Source: Yes71-27 sp040758635
GTDB lineage: Bacteria; Bacillota; Desulfotomaculia; Desulfotomaculales; Ammonificaceae
DNA: 64,000 bases
Reading direction: 5' to 3'
Assembly (NCBI GenBank): GCA_040758635.1
Contig: JBFLVI010000008.1
Span: 1 to 64,000 of the forward strand
The notes under the pieces are model-generated. The model saw only the letters and a list, made by a program, of their open reading frames with translations, was not told the DNA's origin and did no database searches. The position numbers and the translations under genes were made by a program. The number at the start of each line of letters is the position of its first letter. Within the stretch, counting starts at the first letter, position 1. This document shows positions 49,500-57,330 of this stretch, piece after piece.

Positions 49500-49620
49500 T
49501 TCCGGTTTTCCCGTTGGCGCGCCGCCGCTCTCCCGGCGCGAAGGGAGTAGACGTGGCCGCCGCCTCGGGAAGGAATCATTTCGGCTCCCTGCCCCGTTTG
49601 GAAGCGGGGCCGTTTTAGAC
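49500..49620 (+). promoter_or_regulatory. Structured rpsF leader with attenuator-like hairpin
   Basis: About 130 nt of GC-rich untranslated RNA between the promoter and rpsF. It holds a GGCGCG/CGCGCC-type stem near 49518-49541 and, 20 nt before the SD, GCCCCG-8 nt-CGGGGC followed by CGTTTTAG (49591-49617), which looks like an intrinsic terminator. S6:S18 autoregulatory leaders are known upstream of rpsF in many bacteria; that this is one is inference. Confidence 0.5.
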
Positions 49621-49637
49621 CGGAGGGAGGTGAGAAA

Positions 49638-49922
49638 GTGCGCCGCTACGAGACCATGTACATTTTGCGGCCCGGGTTGGAACAGGAGGCGTTGGATGCC
49701 GCGGTCGAACGTTTCAAGGGCGTGCTTGAAGGACAGGGAGGCACCGTAGAACGCATTGACCGCTGGGGCAAGCGCCGGTTGGCTTACGAAATTGCCAAGG
49801 AAAAAGAGGGTTATTACGTGGTGATGGACTTTCAAGCGGAACCGCCGGCGGTGAAAGAGCTCGACCGGGTCTTCAAGCTTTCGGGGGACGTGTTGCGGCA
49901 CCTGATTGTTCTTAAAGATTAG
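49638..49922 (+). CDS. rpsF: 30S ribosomal protein S6
   Basis: 94 residues, the standard short Firmicutes S6. RRYETMYILRPGLEQEALDAAVERFKGVL, DRWGKRRLAYEIAKEKEGYYVVMDF and LDRVFKLSGDVLRHLIVLK are all typical (quoted in part). It binds S18 on the 30S platform. The start is GTG behind GGAGGGAGGTGAG. It is 13 bp before ssb. Confidence 0.97.
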   Translation: MRRYETMYILRPGLEQEALDAAVERFKGVLEGQGGTVERIDRWGKRRLAYEIAKEKEGYYVVMDFQAEPPAVKELDRVFKLSGDVLRHLIVLKD

Positions 49923-49935
49923 AGGGGGCGGGGCT

Positions 49936-50355
49936 GTGTTAAACCGGATTATTTTGATCGGCAGGCTGGTACGGGACCCGGAACTCCGCTATACTCCCGG
50001 CGGCACCGCGGTGGCGAGTTTCACTGTGGCGGTCGACCGCCCGTTCGGGAAACAGGGCGAACGGCAGGCGGACTTTATCGACATCGTGGTGTGGCAGAAA
50101 CAGGCCGAGGTGTGCCACCGTAACCTTACGAAGGGGCGGCTGGTCGCGGTCGAGGGGCGGCTCCAGGTGCGGTCCTACGAGGACAACCAAGGCATCCGGC
50201 GGCGTGCGGCCGAGGTCGTTGCGGATTCCGTGCGGTTTTTGGATCGCCCGCGCGAAGGCGAGAAACCCGCACAGGCGGATGCCGGAGCTAAAGAAGATTT
50301 CGGCGAACCTTTCGGGCAGGCGGTCGATTTTTCGGAGGATGACATACCTTTTTAA
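49936..50355 (+). CDS. ssb: Single-stranded DNA-binding protein
   Basis: 139 residues. OB fold with LNRIILIGRLVRDPELRYTPGGTAVASFTVAVDRPF, FIDIVVWQKQAEV and GRLVAVEGRLQVRSYEDNQG (quoted in part), a short disordered linker, and the partner-binding acidic tip DFSEDDIPF at the C-terminus. It protects ssDNA in replication and repair. The start is GTG after AGAGGGGGCGGGG. Confidence 0.96.
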   Translation: MLNRIILIGRLVRDPELRYTPGGTAVASFTVAVDRPFGKQGERQADFIDIVVWQKQAEVCHRNLTKGRLVAVEGRLQVRSYEDNQGIRRRAAEVVADSVRFLDRPREGEKPAQADAGAKEDFGEPFGQAVDFSEDDIPF

Positions 50356-50555
50356 AGCATAGCAGCCGTTTCTTAAGAAAATCAGAGCCGCACAAGCTTA
50401 GTATATATTGTTAGTACGCATATTAACTGTAATTACAGAGATAGCGCTGGCGCCTCATGCGGTGTCTGGCGGTGAGAACCGCGGAAAATCCGCCTTGACA
50501 GCCGTGAACGGGATGTTTTGGGCGTAGGCGCGTCTCTGCAAGGGGGTTTGAAAAG

Positions 50556-50792
50556 TTGGCAAAACGCGAACGCGGTTACGGGCGGCGGAAAAAGCGGATC
50601 TGCAGTTTTTGTGTGGAAAAACTTCCCGAGGTGGATTACAAGGACGCGGCCCGGTTGAAAAAGTACATCACGGAGCGGGGCAAAATCCTGCCGCGCCGGA
50701 TTTCTGGTAATTGTGCCCGCCACCAGCGCATGCTTACGGTGGCGATTAAGCGTGCCAGGATCATGGCCCTCCTGCCCTTCGTAAGCGAGTAG
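50556..50792 (+). CDS. rpsR: 30S ribosomal protein S18
   Basis: 78 residues: KRICSFCVEKLPEVDYKDAARLKKYITERGKILPRRISGNCARHQRMLTVAIKRARIMALLPFV (in part KILPRRISGNCARHQR). Typical S18 with a zinc-ribbon-like CSFC...C pattern: Cys at 16, 19 and 53. The start is TTG with AAGGGGG upstream. It is separated from ssb by 200 bp with no ORF but AT-rich sequence and a GGCGG/CCGCC fold near 50468-50493, whose role I cannot tell. Confidence 0.96.
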   Translation: MAKRERGYGRRKKRICSFCVEKLPEVDYKDAARLKKYITERGKILPRRISGNCARHQRMLTVAIKRARIMALLPFVSE

Positions 50793-50816
50793 GCGGGGCG
50801 GATTCGCAGCGGAAGG

Positions 50817-50857
50817 AGCCTGGTGTTGGACAGCCAAGTCACCAGGCGCTTCTTTTC
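50817..50857 (+). terminator. Rho-independent terminator after rpsR
   Basis: GCCTGGTG (50818-50825) and CACCAGGC (50840-50847) form a perfect 8-bp stem, followed by GCTTCTTTTCT. Confidence 0.8.
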
Positions 50858-50957
50858 TAAGCACGGAGTTTGAGGAAGGAAATATTGCCCTGTCTGCCGA
50901 AAAGGTCTCTGGAGGGTTTCCGGGTGTGTCTGCAGCACGGTTAAGGAGGTAGGCTTC

Positions 50958-51404
50958 GTGCGGGTCGTGCTTTTAAAGGACGTTCCTTCGCTGGGCAGAG
51001 CGGGCGACGTCGTGACGGTGGCCGAGGGATACGCCCGCAACTATCTCATTCCCAGGCGCCTGGCGGAGCCGGCTTCGGAGAAGCGGCTGCAGCAGATAGA
51101 CCACGCCCGCCGCCAACGCGAGAAGAAAACGCAGGCGGCCGTCCAACGGGCCGAGGAACTGGCGGCCCGGCTGCAGGAGGCAACCGTTCCGGTGCGCGTC
51201 AAGACGGGCGGGGGAAACCGGCTTTTCGGTGCGGTGACGGCCAAGGATATTGCCGAGGCGATCGCAAGGGGGCACGGCGTCACGCTCGACAAGAAGCAGG
51301 TCCTGCTGAAGGCACCCCTCAAAGAGGTTGGCACGTACACGGTCGGGGTTAAGCTCGCCCCCGGGGTGACCGCCTCCGTCAAGGTCGTGGTGATCCCGGA
51401 GTAA
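50958..51404 (+). CDS. rplI: 50S ribosomal protein L9
   Basis: 148 residues. N-terminal RNA-binding domain RVVLLKDVPSLGRAGDVVTVAEGYARNYLIPRRLA (in part VAEGYARNYLIPR), a long helix, and the C-terminal domain GGGNRLFGAVTAKDIAEAI ending VKVVVIPE. The start is GTG after TTAAGGAGG. Standard L9 next to dnaB, as in other Firmicutes. Confidence 0.96.
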   Translation: MRVVLLKDVPSLGRAGDVVTVAEGYARNYLIPRRLAEPASEKRLQQIDHARRQREKKTQAAVQRAEELAARLQEATVPVRVKTGGGNRLFGAVTAKDIAEAIARGHGVTLDKKQVLLKAPLKEVGTYTVGVKLAPGVTASVKVVVIPE

Positions 51405-51599
51405 GGCGCGGCGATAGCTTTTTTGTGGGTAGGGCGAGGGCCGCGGTGTGCGCTGCATATCGCGGGGTGGTGGCGGGAGGGTCAGCAGCGGAGCGCGGGG
51501 TCGCAGGCAGTACCGGCGGAGTCAGAATAGGCTTCTTGATGTTTGCGCATTTAAAGAGACGTCCGACTACTACTCCAAACTTCCAGCTTCCTTATTCAG

Positions 51600-52946
51600 G
51601 TGGGTGAGCGCGGCTTGGCTACGGAGGCTTTAGATCGGCAGCCGCCCCAGAGTGTTGATGCGGAACAGGCGGTTCTGGGGGCGATCCTCCTGGACCCGGA
51701 CGCGATCCACCGGGTAGTGGACGTGGTGCGGGCGGAAGACTTTTACCAGGAGGCGCACCGCCTGATTTACGAAACGATGCTCACTCTGGACGATGCCGGC
51801 ACGCCCATTGACATCATCACGGTCACGGAGGGTTTGCGCCGGACAGGGCTCCTGGAGCGGGCGGGCGGCGCAAGCTATGTGGTCGCCCTCGCCGACGTGG
51901 TCCCAACCACGGCGCACGTGGAGCATTACGCCCGCCTGGTGGCGGAAAAGGCGCTGCTGCGGACGCTCATTCAGGCGGCGACCCGCATCCGGGAGATGGG
52001 GTACGAGGCGGACCGGGACCCCCGCCACCTTTTGGGCGAGGCCGAGCGCCTGATCATGGACCTGGCGCAGGACAAGGCGGGGTCCGCCTTTTCATCATTG
52101 AAGGAAGTTCTGGAAGCAGTCTTGAACCACGTGGAAGAGGTTTACCGGGCGCAGGGGGAAATGCTGGGCCTGCCGACCGGTTTCACCGACCTGGACCGCC
52201 TGCTCAGCGGCCTTTGGCCCCAGGACCTGATCATCCTGGCGTCCCGGCCGAGCATGGGGAAAACCTCCCTGGCGCTTTCCATTGCCGTGAACGTGGCCAG
52301 GAAGGGGACACCGGTGGGGTTTTTCAGCCTGGAGATGTCCAAGGAGCAACTGGTGCAGCGTTTGCTGACGGCGGAGGCCAGGATCGACCACAAACGCCTC
52401 CGGACCGCCCGGCTCGATGACGAAGACTGGCAGAAGCTTACCGAAGCGGCCGCTTGCATCGCGGCATTACCCCTGTTTATCGACGACACCCCGGCGCTCA
52501 ACGTCCGGGAGATGCGCGCCCGGGCGAAACGGCTGAAGGCGGAGCGGGGGCTCGGGCTGATCATCGTTGACTACCTGCAGTTGATGCAGTCCACGCGGCG
52601 GGTGGAGAACCGCCAGCAGGAAATCGCCGACATCTCCAGGTCGCTTAAAGGACTGGCCAAGGAACTCGGCGTTCCCGTACTGGCACTGTCGCAGCTCAGC
52701 CGGGCGGTGGAGCAGCGGCAGGAGAAGCGGCCGGTGATGTCCGACCTGCGCGAATCGGGGTCGCTTGAGCAGGACGCCGACGTGATAATGTTCATTTACC
52801 GGGAGGAATACTACCGTCCGGAGACCGAGCGGAAAGGGATCGCCGAGATTATCGTCGCCAAGCAGCGCAACGGTCCGGTAGGAATGGTGGAACTCGCGTT
52901 TTTGAAAGAGCTTACTTGTTTCGTCAACCTGGCGTGGGAATTCTAA
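51600..52946 (+). CDS. dnaB: Replicative DNA helicase DnaB (DnaC in Bacillus naming)
   Basis: 448 residues. N-terminal helical domain (PQSVDAEQAVLGAILLDPDAI), linker, and RecA-like C-terminal domain with Walker A ILASRPSMGKTSLALSIA near 205, Walker B LIIVDYLQLM near 320, and ALSQLSRAVEQRQEKRPVMSDLRESGSLEQDADVI (in part SQLSRAVEQR). It is the hexameric fork helicase. The start is GTG 51600, or TTG five codons later. No lonC/ylbF-like genes intervene between rplI and dnaB; the 195 bp before it hold nothing I recognise. Confidence 0.95.
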   Translation: MGERGLATEALDRQPPQSVDAEQAVLGAILLDPDAIHRVVDVVRAEDFYQEAHRLIYETMLTLDDAGTPIDIITVTEGLRRTGLLERAGGASYVVALADVVPTTAHVEHYARLVAEKALLRTLIQAATRIREMGYEADRDPRHLLGEAERLIMDLAQDKAGSAFSSLKEVLEAVLNHVEEVYRAQGEMLGLPTGFTDLDRLLSGLWPQDLIILASRPSMGKTSLALSIAVNVARKGTPVGFFSLEMSKEQLVQRLLTAEARIDHKRLRTARLDDEDWQKLTEAAACIAALPLFIDDTPALNVREMRARAKRLKAERGLGLIIVDYLQLMQSTRRVENRQQEIADISRSLKGLAKELGVPVLALSQLSRAVEQRQEKRPVMSDLRESGSLEQDADVIMFIYREEYYRPETERKGIAEIIVAKQRNGPVGMVELAFLKELTCFVNLAWEF

Positions 52947-53040
52947 TTTTAGTAAGCGGCGGTATCCCTTCCAAAAATTAACCAGGCTGGGCAACCGGTG
53001 GAAGCGGTTTAAATTTCAGATGAGGAGTGCGGTCAATTGG

Positions 53041-53069
53041 TTGACAGCATGCCGGTTTTCAACTATACT
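53041..53069 (+). promoter_or_regulatory. Consensus sigma-A promoter of the FAD oxidoreductase gene
   Basis: TTGACA (53041-53046), 17-bp spacer, TATACT (53064-53069); start codon 45 bp downstream. Confidence 0.8.
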
Positions 53070-53113
53070 CTCATGGGTTTGAGTGCTTTAACTTTCTGGG
53101 AAGAGGGACGATT

Positions 53114-54508
53114 TTGGCGGAAAAGTTGTACGACGTGATCATCGTGGGTGCCGGCCCGGCGGGAATCTTCACCGCACTCGAGTTGGTGAAAAAGAACCCC
53201 GGACTCAGAATTGTAATGCTCGACAAGGGCTGGGACATAAAGAGCCGGGTCTGCCCTTCCAGGAATAACGGCGGTTTTTGCCGCCGCTGCGCTCCCTGTG
53301 CCACCGTTTGCGGTTGGGGCGGCGCCGGTGCGTTCAGCGACGGGAAGTTAACGCTCTCTGCAGAAGTAGGGGGGAGTCTCGAAGAGTATATCGGCCGGGA
53401 TTACCTGAAGGAGTTAGTCAATTACGTCGACGGGATTTACCAGGAGTTCGGCGCCCCGCCGGTGGTTTACGGCGCGGGTGCGGAGGACGAGTACGAAGAA
53501 CTAATGAAACAGGCGGTTTTTGCCGGTCTGCGGGTCGTCCCGGTGCCGATCAGGCACGTGGGAACCGGGCGGTGTGCCGAGATTCTGGGCGAAATGAAGG
53601 CCTTTCTGGCACCGCGGGTGGAAATCCGGCTGCACTGCCCGGTGAGCAGGATCCTGGTAGCGAAAAAGCGTGCTTACGGTGTCAGGACGGCCGAGGGCGA
53701 GGTCCTGCACGGCCGCTGCGTAGTGGTTGCTCCCGGGCGGGAGGGCGCGGGCTGGCTGCGCCAGGAGGCCAAGCGGCTGCACCTTGAAATGGCCGTTAAT
53801 CCGGTCGACATCGGCGTCCGCGTCGAGGTGCCCCGGGCGGTTTTGGAGCCCCTGACGGAACGGTTTTACGAGGTGAAGTGCATCTACTATTCCCGGACCT
53901 TTGAGGATAAAATACGCACCTTCTGCATGAATCCCGGCGGCGAGGTGGTCATGGAAAACAACGACGGTGTGGTTACCGTCAACGGCCACGCGCACGCCTA
54001 CCGGAAAACGGAGAACACCAACTTTGCGGTTCTGGTCAGCAAGACGTTCACCGAGCCGTTTAAAGAGCCGATTGCGTACGGGCGCCACATCGCCAGCCTG
54101 GCCAACCTCTTAGGCAACGGCGTGATCGTCCAGCGGCTGGGAGACTTTCTCGCCGGGCGCCGGACGAACCCGGAGCGGCTCGCCAAGGGGCTGGTACGGC
54201 CGACGCTCACGGAGGCCACCCCCGGGGACCTGAGCCTGGTGTTCCCGTACCGGCACCTGATCGGGATCGTCGAAATGTTAGAGGCGTTGAACAAGGTGGC
54301 GCCGGGCGTTTACTCGCGGGACACGCTTTTGTACGGGGCGGAAGTGAAGTTTTACTCCTCCAGGCTCAGCCTGAGTTCCTGCCTGGAGACCCGGGTGCAG
54401 CACCTCTTTGCCGCCGGCGACGGTGCCGGGGTGACGCGGGGATTGGTCCAGTCTTCCGCTTCCGGGGTGATTGTGGCGCGGGAGATTTTGAAACGACTTG
54501 GGGGGTAA
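53114..54508 (+). CDS. COG2509-type FAD-dependent oxidoreductase with Cys cluster motif
   Basis: 464 residues. Rossmann FAD motif DVIIVGAGPAGIFTALEL at the N-terminus; residues 47-66 carry C47, C56, C59, C62 and C66, the last four as C-x2-C-x2-C-x3-C, followed by GWGGAGAFSDGKLTLS; the C-terminal FAD motif is HLFAAGDGAGVTRGLVQSSASG (in part FAAGDGAGVTRGL). This is an uncharacterised family of flavoproteins. The Cys pattern is that of a ferredoxin-type [4Fe-4S] binder, which is inference. Start TTG. It has a strong promoter and overlaps nothing; purA follows after seven bases, so they may be cotranscribed. Confidence 0.83.
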   Translation: MAEKLYDVIIVGAGPAGIFTALELVKKNPGLRIVMLDKGWDIKSRVCPSRNNGGFCRRCAPCATVCGWGGAGAFSDGKLTLSAEVGGSLEEYIGRDYLKELVNYVDGIYQEFGAPPVVYGAGAEDEYEELMKQAVFAGLRVVPVPIRHVGTGRCAEILGEMKAFLAPRVEIRLHCPVSRILVAKKRAYGVRTAEGEVLHGRCVVVAPGREGAGWLRQEAKRLHLEMAVNPVDIGVRVEVPRAVLEPLTERFYEVKCIYYSRTFEDKIRTFCMNPGGEVVMENNDGVVTVNGHAHAYRKTENTNFAVLVSKTFTEPFKEPIAYGRHIASLANLLGNGVIVQRLGDFLAGRRTNPERLAKGLVRPTLTEATPGDLSLVFPYRHLIGIVEMLEALNKVAPGVYSRDTLLYGAEVKFYSSRLSLSSCLETRVQHLFAAGDGAGVTRGLVQSSASGVIVAREILKRLGG

Positions 54509-54515
54509 AGGAAGA

Positions 54516-55805
54516 TTGGGTACGGTAGTGCTCGTCGGTGCTCAGTGGGGCGACGAAGGCAAAGGTAAGGTGACCGATTTTTTGGCTGCCCGGGCAGACA
54601 TCATCGTCCGGTACCAGGGGGGAAATAACGCCGGGCACACGGTGGTGGTGGGGGAGGAGGAATTCCGGCTCCACCTGCTCCCCTCGGGCATCCTCCACCC
54701 CGAAAAGACGTGCATCATCGGTAACGGCGTGGTGGTGGACCCGGCCGTGCTGGTGGCCGAGATCGAGGGTCTGAAGCGGCGCGGGATAAAAATGGCCCGT
54801 CTGCTCATCAGCGAGCGTGCCCACCTCATCTTCCCCTACCACCGGCTTCTGGACGGGGCGGAGGAGAAGCGCAAGGGAAACGGCCGGATCGGCACGACCG
54901 GGCGGGGTATCGGCCCCGCTTACGTTGACAAGATGGCGCGGGTGGGCATCCGGATGAGCGACCTCCTCGAGGACGCGACCTTCAGCCGCCAATTGGGAGA
55001 AAACGTCACCTTTAAAAACACCCTTTTTGAACGCGTTTACGGCTCGGAAGGCGTTTCCCTGCCGGAAATCTTCGATGCTTACCGGGAATACGCCGCCATT
55101 CTCCGGGAGTATGTCGCCGACACCGGGGTTTTCCTGCACCAGGCGATCACGGCGGGGAAAAACGTACTGTTCGAGGGCGCGCAAGGAACCCTCCTCGACA
55201 TCGACCACGGCACCTACCCCTTTGTGACGTCGTCGAGTCCTACGGCCGGCGGCGCCTGTCTCGGGGCGGGTATCGGACCCAGGGTGATTGACCGGGTGCT
55301 GGGGGTTGCCAAGGCATATACCACGCGGGTGGGTGGCGGTCCTTTCCCCACGGAGCTTAAGGGCGACCTGGGTGAGATAATCCGCAACCAGGGGCGGGAA
55401 TTCGGCACAACTACCGGCCGGGCGCGGCGGTGCGGCTGGTTCGACGCGGTGATTGCCCGTTACGCAGCGCGGGTGAACGGGCTGGATTACCTTTGCGTCA
55501 CCAAGTTAGACGTACTTACCGGGATCCCGGTGCTGAAAATCTGCCGGGCATACCGGTACCAGGGAAAAGAGATTACGGATTTTCCCGCCAGCACCAGTGT
55601 TTTGGATGCGTGCGAGCCGGTCTACGAAGAGCTGCCGGGGTGGGAAGAGGACATCACCGGCGCCCGGAGGCTGGAAGACCTGCCGGAAAACACGCGGCGC
55701 TACCTGGAGCGGCTGTCTTTCCTGGCCGGATTGCCGGTAGCGCTCATTGGCGTGGGCCCGCGCCGGGAGCAGACCATCGTTTGTCACGATGCCTTTAGCT
55801 GTTGA
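54516..55805 (+). CDS. purA: Adenylosuccinate synthetase
   Basis: 429 residues. GTVVLVGAQWGDEGKGKVTDFLA at the start (P-loop GDEGKGK with catalytic Asp), NAGHTVVVG near 35, GIGPAYVDK, the GTTTGRARRCGWFDAV segment near 295 (in part TTGRARRCGWFD), KLDVLTGIP, and the family end PVALIGVGPRREQTI. It makes adenylosuccinate from IMP, Asp and GTP. I choose TTG 54516, right after AAAGGAAGA, because it gives the standard N-terminus. The last codons overlap the -35 box of the downstream tRNA promoter. Confidence 0.96.
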   Translation: MGTVVLVGAQWGDEGKGKVTDFLAARADIIVRYQGGNNAGHTVVVGEEEFRLHLLPSGILHPEKTCIIGNGVVVDPAVLVAEIEGLKRRGIKMARLLISERAHLIFPYHRLLDGAEEKRKGNGRIGTTGRGIGPAYVDKMARVGIRMSDLLEDATFSRQLGENVTFKNTLFERVYGSEGVSLPEIFDAYREYAAILREYVADTGVFLHQAITAGKNVLFEGAQGTLLDIDHGTYPFVTSSSPTAGGACLGAGIGPRVIDRVLGVAKAYTTRVGGGPFPTELKGDLGEIIRNQGREFGTTTGRARRCGWFDAVIARYAARVNGLDYLCVTKLDVLTGIPVLKICRAYRYQGKEITDFPASTSVLDACEPVYEELPGWEEDITGARRLEDLPENTRRYLERLSFLAGLPVALIGVGPRREQTIVCHDAFSC

Positions 55806-55831
55806 CAGCCTTTCTGTCGTTGGGGTAAAAT
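55802..55831 (+). promoter_or_regulatory. Promoter of the tRNA-Glu/tRNA-Gly pair
   Basis: TTGACA (55802-55807), 18-bp spacer, TAAAAT (55826-55831), 20 bp before tRNA-Glu. The -35 contains the purA stop codon TGA. Confidence 0.75.
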
Positions 55832-55850
55832 GTTTTTGTAGGGTCAAGGT

Positions 55851-55926
55851 GGCCCCATGGTCAAGTGGACTAAGACACCGGTCTTTCAAGCCGGTAACCC
55901 GGGTTCGAATCCCGGTGGGGTCACCA
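55851..55926 (+). tRNA. tRNA-Glu (anticodon TTC)
   Basis: A complete cloverleaf: acceptor GGCCCCA/TGGGGTC, anticodon loop CTTTCAA between pairing arms ACCGGT-like, T-loop GGTTCGAATCC, and the 3-prime CCA is encoded. Confidence 0.95.
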
Positions 55927-56022
55927 TTTTGGAAGTTAGAGGTTGGAGGCTGGAGGTTGGAACAAACGATGGAATTCGCGTAGCGAATTCCCACAAAAAT
56001 TCCAACTTCCAACCTCCAACAT
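55926..56022. repeat. Purine/pyrimidine-arm hairpin between two tRNA genes
   Basis: The left arm is GGAAGTTAGAGGTTGGAGGC and on to GGTTGGAA, the core is GGAATTCGC-GTA-GCGAATTCC (55971-55992), and the right arm is TTCCAACTTCCAACCTCCAAC. The arms pair well. It sits in the 110-bp spacer of the tRNA pair, so it would be transcribed. Confidence 0.78.
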
Positions 56023-56036
56023 CGTGCCTCTAAAAT

Positions 56037-56111
56037 GCGGGTGTAGCTCAACGGTAGAGCACCAGCTTCCCAAGCTGGGGGCTGCGGGTTCGATCCCCGT
56101 CGCCCGCTCCA
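56037..56111 (+). tRNA. tRNA-Gly (anticodon CCC)
   Basis: Acceptor GCGGGTG/CGCCCGC, D-loop AGCTCAACGGTAGAGC, anticodon stem CCAGC/GCTGG with loop TTCCCAA (anticodon CCC), T-loop GGTTCGATCCC, encoded CCA. Confidence 0.93.
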
Positions 56112-56132
56112 CTGGAACCCAGTAAACTCAAG

Positions 56133-56161
56133 GCCTTCCGGATTTCGGGAGGCAGTTTTTT
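56133..56161 (+). terminator. Rho-independent terminator after tRNA-Gly
   Basis: GCCTTCCG, loop GATTT, CGGGAGGC (8 bp with one G-T pair), then AGTTTTTTT. It ends the tRNA unit. A second hairpin, AAGCCGCT/AGCGGCTT at 56191-56216, lies between it and the end of the minus-strand ImmA-like gene. Confidence 0.8.
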
Positions 56162-56286
56162 AAAGTGCTTTGCTAACCGCTCTTTCCCCAAAGCCGCTCG
56201 CGTATTTAAGCGGCTTCGTGTGTTTTGGTCAGCCTGTAGCAGTAACATAGCAGTTGCGCGTTCCGCTGGTAGCTTGCCCAAGCCTG

Positions 56287-56790
56287 TTAAACCCCATACC
56301 TCCTCGCGAGGGCAATTCTCCGGCAGGCTAATCTGTAGGGTATCTGGGCAAGGCGTGCTATCTCTTGGGCGGGAATTTCTTGACCCGACTCCTTCAGAGA
56401 TGCAGGCGGCACGAGAAGCAAGGCGGCAAAGTCCTCCGCCTGAGCTTCAAGCCCGGTCCTCAGGATTCCCAGGATATAGATACCGGGATCCTTGTGAAAA
56501 AAAAAGTGGCCGAGGCCGTGAGCAAATGCGTGCTTCAATTCGGATTCGGGTAAACCGCTTTTTAACGTTAGCAGCGCTATGCCGTCAGAGGTTCTGATAA
56601 AGACCTCTTTGATCCGGCCCCTGAAAGGAAAGTCTCCCAATATAAGTCCCTCTTCGAGAGCTATCCGGCGGAGGGTGTAGGCGCTTGGAAATGTGGTAAT
56701 ATGATACTTTTGGACTATATTAAGCACTTGATCAACCACCGTATTCACAGCCGGCCACCTCCGGTTTTTATCTTTGACAAGCACGCTCAT
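56287..56790 (-). CDS. ImmA/IrrE-family protein without the catalytic Glu
   Basis: 167 residues of the ImmA/IrrE fold. The zinc-protease motif AHELGH of the family reads HAFAHGLGHFFFH here (residues 87-99): both His ligands (91, 95) are kept but the catalytic Glu is Gly92. The downstream third-ligand region AEDFAALLLVPPASL near 115-125 is intact. ImmA proteases cut XRE repressors in mobile elements; XRE genes lie 1 kb away. This copy may be inactive, a sensor, or freshly mutated (GAG to GGG is one base). Start ATG; it follows the 55-codon ORF by 25 bp. Confidence 0.8.
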   Translation of the reverse strand: MSVLVKDKNRRWPAVNTVVDQVLNIVQKYHITTFPSAYTLRRIALEEGLILGDFPFRGRIKEVFIRTSDGIALLTLKSGLPESELKHAFAHGLGHFFFHKDPGIYILGILRTGLEAQAEDFAALLLVPPASLKESGQEIPAQEIARLAQIPYRLACRRIALARRYGV

Positions 56791-56815
56791 GCTATGCTGT
56801 ACACAGTCTCCTGCC

Positions 56816-56983
56816 TCACAGGCAATCTTTCTCTATCTGGTGAACTGTTTCGCACAGAGGCCTAAGACCTGAATAGCAGCCCCGATTTACACCTTCATAA
56901 TAGACAGAAGCTTTTACCCACACATCCCCGCGCACCTCGGCCGCGCGATGAACCGCATCTCCCTTACTATTTAACTGAATCAT
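56816..56983 (-). CDS. Unlisted small ORF upstream of the ImmA-like gene
   Basis: 55 codons from ATG 56983 to TGA 56816, too short for common ORF cut-offs. The protein begins MIQLNSKGDAVHRAAEV, has a mixed hydrophilic composition with VWVKASVYYEGVNRGCYSG in the middle and three Cys (residues 36, 44, 54). It has AAGG seven bases upstream, reads in the same direction as the ImmA-like gene and is separated from it by 25 bp. I do not recognise it. It could be a partner of the ImmA-like protein, or chance. No promoter is evident. Confidence 0.45.
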   Translation of the reverse strand: MIQLNSKGDAVHRAAEVRGDVWVKASVYYEGVNRGCYSGLRPLCETVHQIEKDCL

Positions 56984-57330
56984 TTATAAACCTTGCATAA
57001 ACCGGCCCTTCATAACCAGCGAAGCGTTAAAACGTTTACCTTAACTCCTTTCGGCATGGCATATCTTTCACTTCTATTCCATTCCATATGTTAACACCTT
57101 AACGGGCACCTTGTGGTACCCGTTACCTGACGCTTAATTTTTTACAGGGATTCCTTCTCCCAAAACTTTTCTTACCAAAAAACGGCATCCCCGGTTCCAC
57201 CTAAAATTAGCACGCATAAAAGCCACCAATTTTAGCTGGGTAGCATGAAAGAAAGAAGAACGGCCGCGTAGCCGAGGAGAACCGGGCAAAAAACCAGACG
57301 GTTCGCCGAGGCGCGCAGCCGGTATTTTCT

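Noticed and set aside
56037..56111. tRNA-Gly as an attL site with a matching attR
   Set aside because: No second copy of its 3-prime end was seen up to 64000 and no integrase is present, so integration remains unproven.
56048..56281. 77-codon minus-strand frame
   Set aside because: It covers the tRNA-Gly gene and its terminator; the GDGDRTR string is a familiar artefact of translating tRNA.
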